Part shown: piece after piece, positions 43,067 through 49,097 of the stretch | Layout: each line of letters opens with the position of its first letter | Numbering within the stretch: the stretch's first letter is position 1 | Assembly (NCBI GenBank): GCA_036259835.1 | Contig: DATABA010000019.1 | Location: forward strand, 1 to 64,000 | Reading direction: 5' to 3' | Source: JALYGK01 sp036259835 | GTDB taxonomy: Bacteria; Actinomycetota; UBA4738 | DNA: 64,000 nt | Program-made: the position numbers and the translations under genes | Notes under the pieces: generated by a model | Seen by the model: only the letters and a program-made list of their open reading frames with translations | The model's database searches: none | What the model was told of the DNA's origin: nothing

Positions 43067-44101
43067 ATGCGGGACGCCGAGTTCGCCGTCGTGGGGGCAG
43101 GCGTGATGGGTGCGGCGACCGCATGGGCACTTGCAACCCGCGGAGCGCAGGTCGTCCTGTTGGAACAGTTCGAGATCGGCCACACGCGCGGCTCCAGCCA
43201 TGGCCGGTCACGCGTGTTCAGGTTTTCGTACGAGAACCCCTTGTACGTCCGCATGGCCATGGACTCGCTGCCCCTGTGGCGGAAGATCGAGGCCGAATCC
43301 GGGCGGCCGCTGCTGACGATCCACGGAAGCCTGGACTTCGACGGCGACCTCACCCGGAACGTCAGCGCGCTGGAGCAATGCGGTGCCTCCTTCGAGATTC
43401 TCGGCGTCGAGGAGGCGACCGGGCGCTTTCCGATGATCGCGCTTCCAGGGGAGGACCGGGCACTTTTCCAGGGAGATGCCGGAATCGTCGCCGCGGACGC
43501 CGCCGTTACGGCGTTCGTCGAGGCAGGAAGGCGAAGCGGAGTGGAACTGCTGGAGCGGACTCCCGTAGTGGGAATCGAATCGAACGACCGCGGCGCGACG
43601 ATTCGAACGCAAGGGGAGACCTATCGGGTGCGCCGGGCCGTGGTGACCGCCGGAGCGTGGGTCCGGCCGCTTCTCGCCAGGGCAGGGATCGACGTTCCGG
43701 TGGTCCCCACCCGAGAGACCGTGGCGTACTTCGGGCACGAAGACGAGATGTCCCTGCCGATCCTGGTCGATCGCGGGTCCCCCTTCGTCTATGCGCTCCC
43801 GGATCCAGGACATGGGATCAAGGCCGGCGCCCACCACACCGGCCCACCGACCGATCCGAATGACGAAGGAACCGTGAGCACCGAGATCGTCGACCTGCTC
43901 GCCGAGTGGGTAGCCCGCCATTACCCAGGTGCCGAGCGGCGGCCTCACCAGACCCAGACTTGCTTGTATACGAACACCGCCAACGAGCGTTTCATCCTGG
44001 AACGGCATGGCCCCGTGGTCGTTGGGTCGGCATGCAGCGGGCATGGGTTCAAGTTCGCTCCGCTGATCGGGGAGAAGCTGGCCGAGCTGGCGCTCGACTA
44101 G
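43067..44101 (+). CDS. Monomeric sarcosine oxidase / N-methyltryptophan oxidase-like flavoenzyme
   Basis: 344 residues. FAD fold VVGAGVMGAATAWALA; family motif RGSSHGRSRVFRFSY (41-55); ETVAYF; and QTQTCLYTNTANERF, whose C299 matches the Cys that carries covalent FAD in monomeric sarcosine oxidase and SolA; then CSGHGFKFAPLIGEKLAEL. Oxidative demethylation of an N-methyl amino acid gives formaldehyde, H2O2 and the free amino acid. It is the third gene of the CGNR operon, 2 nt after the previous oxidase. Shorter than SolA by about 30 residues. Substrate is an inference. Confidence 0.85.
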   Translation: MRDAEFAVVGAGVMGAATAWALATRGAQVVLLEQFEIGHTRGSSHGRSRVFRFSYENPLYVRMAMDSLPLWRKIEAESGRPLLTIHGSLDFDGDLTRNVSALEQCGASFEILGVEEATGRFPMIALPGEDRALFQGDAGIVAADAAVTAFVEAGRRSGVELLERTPVVGIESNDRGATIRTQGETYRVRRAVVTAGAWVRPLLARAGIDVPVVPTRETVAYFGHEDEMSLPILVDRGSPFVYALPDPGHGIKAGAHHTGPPTDPNDEGTVSTEIVDLLAEWVARHYPGAERRPHQTQTCLYTNTANERFILERHGPVVVGSACSGHGFKFAPLIGEKLAELALD

Positions 44102-44111
44102 GGTATGAGCG

Positions 44112-46250
44112 TCAGGGCTGGTTGCACTTCTTGGGTGGTCCGTGGCACTTCTTCGTCGTGGTCTTCGCGGAGGGGCTAGAACCGGAACCCCCTGAAGAAG
44201 ACGTGGAGGTGCTGACCGCCGCCAAAGGCTCCTTTTTCTTTTTCTTCTTCTTCTCGTCGTCTTCCTGCTTTGGAACGGTCCCCGGCGGGAAGTACGTGTA
44301 CTGGCTGAAGTCGGGGGCGAAGAACGACTCCACCGGCATGTTGGCCGTGGCGGCGCTCATGAAGTCGTGCCAGATCTGGGCCGGGATGGACCCTCCGTAC
44401 ACGTTCGGGACGCCTTGGATGTAGTGCATGGGTATCTCGGCTTTCGGATAACCGACCCACACGCACGCCGCCAGCTGGGGAACGTATCCACAGAACCAAG
44501 CGTCCACGTAGTCCTGCGCGGTTCCGGTCTTGCCGGCCACCGGTCGTCCGATGTTCGCCGCGGTCCCGGTCCCTGATGTCACGACAGACTGCAGGATGTA
44601 GTTGGCCATGTCCGCGTCGTTCTCGTCGAGCACCCGCTCGCCCTTGTAATCGGCCCGGTCGATGGTCTTGCCACTAAGGTTCTTCACTTCGAAAACCGCC
44701 GTTGGTGTGTGGCGAATGCCGCGTGCGGCGAGCGTCGCATTGGCCGCGGTCATCTCGAGCGGCGTCACAGCTTGGGACCCGAGCGTGATGGAACAGACCT
44801 CCTGGAGCTTGGACCTGATCCCCATCCGCTTGGCCACGTGGGCCACCTGGTCCGGTCCCACCTCGACGACCAACTGGGCGAAGATCGTGTTGACTGAGTT
44901 CGCGGTGGCCCTGACCAGATCCATGGTGCCCGCCGAGGAATCTCCGTAGTTCTCCGGATCCCACGCACCCTCGGGGCCAAAGCAGCGAGGATCATCGATG
45001 ATGGTCTTCGCCGGCCCCTTCCACGTCGAGCGCGGTGAGATTTTCTTCTCCATCGCGGCGACCAGCGTGAAGGTTTTGAACGCGCTGCCGGTCTGACGGT
45101 GCGCCTGCACGGCGAGGTTGAACTTCTTCTTCGAGAAATCGCGCCCGCCGACCATCGCGCGGATGGCGCCCGTGGAGGGCTCGATGGCGACGAGGGCGGC
45201 GGAGGGGTCGGTGGGAGAGGGAAGGTTCTGCTGAACCGCCGTCTCGGCCGCCCTCTGCATCCTCGGGTCGAGCGTCGTTCGAACCCGCAGTCCGCCCTCG
45301 AAGGTCCGATTGTATCCGTACTTCTTCACCAGCCCGTTGGTGACGTACTGAGCGAAGTACGACGACTGCGTGATGGTCCGCTTCGGTTCCACGATCCCGA
45401 GCGGCTTCCGTTTGAGCCGGGCCGCCCTTCGCGCCGAGATGTATCCCTGCTCCGCCATGGCGTCCAGGACGAAGTTTCGTCGGGTCCGCGCCACTTTCAG
45501 GCTCTTCCGAGGGGAGTATCGGGCGGGTGCGGGAATCAGCCCGGCCAGCGTGGCGGATTGCGCGACATTGATGTCCTTTGCGGGGATCCCGAAATACGTC
45601 TGCGCGGCGGCCTCCACACCGTAGGCGCCGGCCCCGAAGTACACCGAGTTCAGGTACTTCTCAAGGATCTCGTTCTTGGTGAACCGCTGCTCGAGGCGAG
45701 TGGCAATGATCGCCTCGCGCAATTTGCGGCGGAGGCTTCGCTTTCCACCGGTGTAGACGTTCTTCACGTACTGCTGTGTGATGGTTGATCCGCCCTGCTC
45801 GAGGGCTCGATTGCGAAAGTCCGCCAGCGCCGCTCTGACGATTGCCTGGTAGTCGAGCCCCTCATGGCGGTAGAAGTCCTTGTCCTCCGCGGCGATGACG
45901 GCCTCCTTGAGATGGTCCGGCATCTGTGTGAACGAGATGGGGACTCGATTGACCCCCGCGTGGAGGGTGGTCAGAAGGTCGCCGTTACGGTCGTAGACAA
46001 ACGTGGTTTTCGGGGCGACCCTGGCCTTGGGAAGCGGCGCGCGGAAGTACGGATCGAGGACCCTGTTGGCGATCCGCGTTCCCGAGGCCGAAACGACCAC
46101 GGCCGCGGCCACCAACGGGATCAGAATCAGGAAAACTGTGGCGAGCTCTGCGACAGGATTCCCGCCCAGATTTGCCGGGGGAAGACGCCGTGAGACGCCC
46201 TGCGCAGCGGTGCGTATTTGTCGTGAACGCTCCTGAACTTTCGACGCCAA
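44112..46250 (-). CDS. Class A penicillin-binding protein (bifunctional)
   Basis: 712 residues. One transmembrane helix (about 36-56), GT51 glycosyltransferase with catalytic E122 in AEDKDFYRHEG and GGSTITQQYVKN (153-164), and a transpeptidase with S389-x-x-K392 (SAFK), S452-V-N454 and K574-T-G576. Polymerises and cross-links peptidoglycan. The tail after the transpeptidase has a run of seven lysines, then a Ser/Thr/Gly-rich stretch and CHGPPKKC with two cysteines, in the style of actinobacterial PonA tails. TTG start with GAGG 5 nt upstream. Convergent with the oxidase gene, 10 nt apart. Confidence 0.93.
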   Translation of the reverse strand: MASKVQERSRQIRTAAQGVSRRLPPANLGGNPVAELATVFLILIPLVAAAVVVSASGTRIANRVLDPYFRAPLPKARVAPKTTFVYDRNGDLLTTLHAGVNRVPISFTQMPDHLKEAVIAAEDKDFYRHEGLDYQAIVRAALADFRNRALEQGGSTITQQYVKNVYTGGKRSLRRKLREAIIATRLEQRFTKNEILEKYLNSVYFGAGAYGVEAAAQTYFGIPAKDINVAQSATLAGLIPAPARYSPRKSLKVARTRRNFVLDAMAEQGYISARRAARLKRKPLGIVEPKRTITQSSYFAQYVTNGLVKKYGYNRTFEGGLRVRTTLDPRMQRAAETAVQQNLPSPTDPSAALVAIEPSTGAIRAMVGGRDFSKKKFNLAVQAHRQTGSAFKTFTLVAAMEKKISPRSTWKGPAKTIIDDPRCFGPEGAWDPENYGDSSAGTMDLVRATANSVNTIFAQLVVEVGPDQVAHVAKRMGIRSKLQEVCSITLGSQAVTPLEMTAANATLAARGIRHTPTAVFEVKNLSGKTIDRADYKGERVLDENDADMANYILQSVVTSGTGTAANIGRPVAGKTGTAQDYVDAWFCGYVPQLAACVWVGYPKAEIPMHYIQGVPNVYGGSIPAQIWHDFMSAATANMPVESFFAPDFSQYTYFPPGTVPKQEDDEKKKKKKKEPLAAVSTSTSSSGGSGSSPSAKTTTKKCHGPPKKCNQP

Positions 46251-46352
46251 GGTTGCCTCGGTATTTGCCGGTAGTTACAACTGCATCTGCAGCGAGGTGA
46301 GGACAGTATCCAATATTTCAGCGTGGTTCGGTATTGCTGCGGTTCCAGAACG

Positions 46353-46435
46353 TGCCGGGAGAGGGATTCGAACCCTCACGCCCTTTCGGACACCGGTTTT
46401 TGAGACCGGAGCGTCTGCCATTCCGCCATCCCGGC
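46353..46435 (-). tRNA. tRNA-Leu (anticodon CAA)
   Basis: Acceptor stem GCCGGGA (46435-46429) pairs with TCCCGGC (46360-46354), discriminator A at 46353. The anticodon stem CCGGT/ACCGG encloses the loop CTCAAAA, anticodon CAA (reads UUG). A long variable arm with its own stem (class II) and the T arm GAGGG-TTCGAAT-CCCTC complete an 83-nt leucine tRNA. CCA is not encoded. Confidence 0.96.
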
Positions 46436-46457
46436 TCGAGCGGATGGGTCCGAAACG

Positions 46458-46463
46458 AGTATA
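46458..46463 (-). promoter_or_regulatory. -10 box of the tRNA-Leu promoter
   Basis: TATACT on the minus strand, with its last base 22 nt before the tRNA 5' end; transcription would begin about 16 nt upstream of the mature tRNA. The -35 region overlaps the end of bpa and is not near consensus. Confidence 0.5.
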
Positions 46464-46498
46464 TGGAGCCGCGCCCGGTTGATCGCCCACTCGATGAC

Positions 46499-46996
46499 CT
46501 ACAGGTAACGCGAGTCGGACCGCTCCTCCGCCTCGGGGCGGGGACCTTCTCGAGGAAGAGGCCGTCGGACGTGCTCCAGGGCTTGGGCGGCGCGGACCTG
46601 AAGGGCCAGTTGGGTTCCCTGGAACAGCCCCTCCAGCCACCCCAGGATCTCCGCGTGAGCGAGGGATAACTCCTCCAGCGAGCCGTCGCGTATATCGGGC
46701 GTCAGATCGTCGAGTTCGTCGTAGAGCTCGGTCGGAAGAGCTTCCTTCAGCTCACTCGAGATCTGTCCGTGAAGTCGGCGCAAGTGGTCGACGGCGCCAG
46801 GCTCCGGGCGGATCCGGCGCGCCTCCTCCAGGGCTTCGCGGGCAACGCCGGCGATGCGAAGGAGCCGCTGCGGGTCGAGCACCTGTCCGGGCACCGAATA
46901 CGCGTCGATGCCCTGGTTCGGTCTGGGTGGCGTTCCGGTGGGCGCTTCAATCGATGCTGGTTCGGCGGTCGTCGGGGAATCCCGTTCGTCGGTCAT
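46499..46996 (-). CDS. bpa: Bacterial proteasome activator Bpa homologue
   Basis: 165 residues. A disordered N terminus (1-33), a core of four helices (about 35-135: QRLLRIAGVAREALEEAR, DHLRRLHGQISSELKEAL, LYDELDDLT and AHAEILGWLEGLFQGTQLAL) and a disordered tail ending SRYL. This matches mycobacterial Bpa (Rv3780), a ring that opens the 20S proteasome without ATP. Bpa ends GQYL; the final Tyr-Leu is kept here, the Gly-Gln is not. Implies that the organism has a 20S proteasome elsewhere. TAAGGT lies 9 nt before the ATG; it may also be read from the structured RNA upstream. Confidence 0.85.
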   Translation of the reverse strand: MTDERDSPTTAEPASIEAPTGTPPRPNQGIDAYSVPGQVLDPQRLLRIAGVAREALEEARRIRPEPGAVDHLRRLHGQISSELKEALPTELYDELDDLTPDIRDGSLEELSLAHAEILGWLEGLFQGTQLALQVRAAQALEHVRRPLPREGPRPEAEERSDSRYL

Positions 46997-47040
46997 GGCA
47001 GAGAAACCTTACCCTCCGCCTCCCACGCGACACGCCGCCA

Positions 47041-47310
47041 ACCCCGATGAGGGGTCGAACCGAGCGGAGCGAGAACAAGAGAGCGGGCCGAAGGGCCTTT
47101 GGAGCCGCTCGCGCCTTCCCCATACGCGAGCGTTATCTACTCGGCCCTTCAACCCGCCCAAAAGGCGGTCCCAAGCGACTTTCCGGACCTCGAGGCGAGC
47201 CCTGCTCCGTGGTCGGCGAGCTCCTGTGGCGGCGTGAGCCGTCCTTGGAACTCGCTTCGCTCCGGTAGGCCTCGTTCCTCTTGGTCCCGCGGCCGCTTGG
47301 GACCGAGGCC
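47041..47310 (-). ncRNA. Strongly structured RNA of unknown class upstream of bpa
   Basis: No ORF of convincing composition fills 46997-47459. Read on the minus strand, it has a 5' hairpin (47310-47299 with 47288-47283 and 47273-47268, GGCCTC/GAGGCC outside GGTCCC/GGGACC). A long-range stem of about 15 bp closes the rest (47266-47251 with 47073-47059). Inside lies a 15-bp helix with two G-U pairs (47157-47143 with 47097-47083), capped by a perfect 8-bp stem (47132-47125/47113-47106), plus CCGCC-TTTTG-GGCGG. A hairpin ACCCC/GGGGT (47055-47041) ends it, 45 nt before bpa. A near-consensus promoter lies just upstream. I could not match it to RNase P RNA, tmRNA, SRP RNA or 6S RNA by eye. It could be an independent RNA or a long bpa leader. 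Confidence 0.6.
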
Positions 47311-47312
47311 GA

Positions 47313-47341
47313 ATAGTAAGAAGAGGGTCGTGCGGTGTCAA
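47313..47341 (-). promoter_or_regulatory. Near-consensus promoter of the structured RNA
   Basis: On the minus strand: perfect -35 TTGACA (47341-47336), 17-bp spacer, -10 TACTAT (47318-47313). Predicted start near 47306. It is the best -35/-10 match in the window, which suggests an abundant transcript. Nothing else is visible in 47342-47459. Confidence 0.72.
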
Positions 47342-47459
47342 CACGACGAAAAGATTTGTCCATCAACTGTTTTCAGTGATACCCGCAGGTCGCAGCACCG
47401 TGACGAAACTCCAAAAAAGCGGCAGATCGCCAAAGAAAAAGCTGACCCGGTGGAGCCTG

Positions 47460-48305
47460 TTATCCGCCCGCGGCCTTGATCACCAGCTCGGTAACCACAC
47501 CGAGCACGATGCCGCCGAGCGCGCCCCACATGGTGATCTCCCACGCCCCCAGCCGGCGGCCGGTATTCAGCAGCTCGGCGACGACGTACACGATGGCTCC
47601 GGCCGCCAGCGCGAGGCACGCGACGTACACGTAGAGGTTTTGGAAACTCATCCCGACGACGGTGCCCAGGAACACCGGGCCACCGCCGATCAGCCCAGCA
47701 AGGATCAGGTACGGCCATGAGGCGCGGACACCTGCCGCCGCGAGCGGCCCGATGATCCCGAATCCCTCAGTGGCGTTGTGAAGCGCGAAGCCGATGACCA
47801 GCAGAAGGGCCAGGTCGATCTGGCCGCTGGTCGCGGCTTGCCCGATGGCCAGACCCTCGGAGAAGTTGTGGAGCCCGATTCCGGCAGCGATCGACATACC
47901 GAGCGTCAACGCGCCGCGCCGGACGTCAGCCGGCCGGGCGTCCGCCTCGGCCGTGGCCATCGCTCCCGGCCCGATCTTCGCGGAGCGCCGACGGTTTGAC
48001 TGCACCTTGGCCAGATAGAGAAGACTGAGGAGACCGGCGGCGAGCCCGATGAGGAACACCGTGCCCAGGCCCAGCACCGAGCCCCATCCACCTTCGCCCT
48101 CATGGAGGTGTTCGACCGCTTCCTCGACCGGCTCGAAGGCGCCGTGGAAGATCTCGAACAGTAGAAAGAGAAGGATCCCCGCCGACACCGCATTCAGGAG
48201 TGCCTTCAGAGTGGGCCGGGGGTTCCGCATCCGGCCGAGTGGCAATCCAAGGAAGATCGTGAATCCGGCGATTGCTCCCAGAACCACCGTCTGCCCGGTA
48301 CTCAT
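47460..48305 (-). CDS. ZIP-family divalent metal transporter
   Basis: 281 residues, about eight transmembrane helices. Metal-binding helices four and five carry GIGLHNFSEGLAIG and IGFALHNATEGFGI, the HNxxEG motifs of ZIP proteins. A His/Glu-rich loop (EEAVEHLHEGEG) near residue 65 is the usual metal-gathering segment. Imports zinc, iron or manganese. An exact 14-bp palindrome lies 2 nt before its ATG, and a DtxR-family gene is just upstream in the same direction, so import is probably shut off when metal is plentiful. Confidence 0.9.
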   Translation of the reverse strand: MSTGQTVVLGAIAGFTIFLGLPLGRMRNPRPTLKALLNAVSAGILLFLLFEIFHGAFEPVEEAVEHLHEGEGGWGSVLGLGTVFLIGLAAGLLSLLYLAKVQSNRRRSAKIGPGAMATAEADARPADVRRGALTLGMSIAAGIGLHNFSEGLAIGQAATSGQIDLALLLVIGFALHNATEGFGIIGPLAAAGVRASWPYLILAGLIGGGPVFLGTVVGMSFQNLYVYVACLALAAGAIVYVVAELLNTGRRLGAWEITMWGALGGIVLGVVTELVIKAAGG

Positions 48306-48307
48306 CT

Positions 48308-48321
48308 TAGGTATACCTAAC
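48308..48321. promoter_or_regulatory. DtxR-type operator at the ZIP transporter start
   Basis: TTAGGTATACCTAA is a perfect 14-bp palindrome whose half-site TTAGGT matches the DtxR/IdeR consensus arm. It ends 2 nt before the ATG and covers the likely -10/start region, so a bound repressor would block transcription. The DtxR-family gene lies 46 nt away. Confidence 0.75.
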
Positions 48322-48366
48322 CTTTCTCTTGAGGAGGACCGAAAGAATTCTACTCAGGCAGTCAGA

Positions 48367-49041
48367 TTAGCGTCGGGGTGTGACACGAACCCACAGGTTG
48401 TCCGTCAACTCTGGCCCGAGTGCCGCGCGCTTTCCGTCGACCTTGAGCGTCAGGGTCCCGTCGGGAGCGGCGTCCTCCACCGCGATCGAAGCGCCGGGCA
48501 TCAGCCCAACTTCTTCGAAGTACTTCATGACGCTCGGGTCGAGTTCGAGATCCTCGGTCAACCGTTCCAAAACGACCTTCGACCCCTTCTCAAACGCGTG
48601 GAGGGGACTGAGGTCCGAATGATCGACGGGATGTGAGGACCCGGGGATCGGGTTCCCGTGCGGACAGGTCCCCGGATCGTCGAGGATCTCAACCATTCTC
48701 CGTTCGACGTCGTCGGAAATCGCGCGCTCCCATGCGCCCGCTTCTTCGTGAGCGCGGTGCCAGGGAAGGCCAATGACGTGGATGAGGAATCGCTCGGCGA
48801 TCCTGTGGCGGCGAACCAGCCGCTCGGCCATCCGTACGCCGCGGTCGGTGAACGCGAGCTCCCGACCCTCCGACCGGAGCAGTCCGTCTCGTCGGAGGCG
48901 CTTCACGGCCTCGGAGACTGACGCGGCGCTGACGCCCATCCACCGAGCCAGCCCCGCCTGGACGGTCGGCATCCCTTCCTCGGCCATTTCGTATATCGCG
49001 GCCAGGTAGTCCTGCGCGGAAAGACCTTCTTGGTGCGCCAT
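48367..49041 (-). CDS. DtxR/MntR-family metal-dependent repressor
   Basis: 224 residues. Winged helix-turn-helix at the N terminus (LSAQDYLAAIYEM, then VSAASVSEAVKRLRRDGLL), dimerisation and metal-binding domain (HRIAERFLIHVIG, with WHRAHEEA and PGTCPHGNPIP carrying the metal-ligand Cys, Glu and His residues) and a C-terminal SH3-like FeoA domain (about 150-222). This three-domain layout is that of DtxR/IdeR. The metal (Fe or Mn) cannot be settled. It probably represses the ZIP gene through the palindrome at 48308. A TAGACT box lies 7 nt before the ATG. Confidence 0.92.
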   Translation of the reverse strand: MAHQEGLSAQDYLAAIYEMAEEGMPTVQAGLARWMGVSAASVSEAVKRLRRDGLLRSEGRELAFTDRGVRMAERLVRRHRIAERFLIHVIGLPWHRAHEEAGAWERAISDDVERRMVEILDDPGTCPHGNPIPGSSHPVDHSDLSPLHAFEKGSKVVLERLTEDLELDPSVMKYFEEVGLMPGASIAVEDAAPDGTLTLKVDGKRAALGPELTDNLWVRVTPRR

Positions 49042-49048
49042 CCCGCGA

Positions 49049-49054
49049 AGTCTA
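49049..49054 (-). promoter_or_regulatory. -10 box for a leaderless dtxR transcript
   Basis: TAGACT on the minus strand ends 7 nt before the ATG at 49041; no Shine-Dalgarno is present in the spacer TCGCGGG. It shares the 56-nt divergent spacer with polA. Confidence 0.5.
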
Positions 49055-49086
49055 CGGAAGCCGACCTTGGGTCAAACGCGTGCCCT

Positions 49087-49092
49087 TAGAAT
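49087..49092 (+). promoter_or_regulatory. -10 box for a leaderless polA transcript
   Basis: TAGAAT ends 5 nt before the ATG at 49098. No usable Shine-Dalgarno. A possible -35 (TTGGGT, 49067-49072) is only 14 bp away. Confidence 0.45.
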
Positions 49093-49097
49093 GAGAA

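Noticed and set aside
44220..44270. Pyrimidine-rich tract as a mobile-element or repeat boundary
   Set aside because: It is simply the coding strand complement of the poly-lysine tail of the class A PBP.
47041..47310. RNase P RNA, tmRNA, SRP RNA, 6S RNA or a cobalamin-type riboswitch
   Set aside because: Fragments such as GGTCCGGAAAG and GCCGCCACAGG recall parts of these, but the order and the conserved cores (for example GAGGAAAGTCC for RNase P, or the SRP helix 8 loop) do not fit. A covariance search is needed.
46997..47459. Small ORFs in the bpa-ZIP spacer
   Set aside because: The frames are rich in Arg, Ser and Pro, lack ribosome sites, and follow the RNA stems; no protein family is visible.
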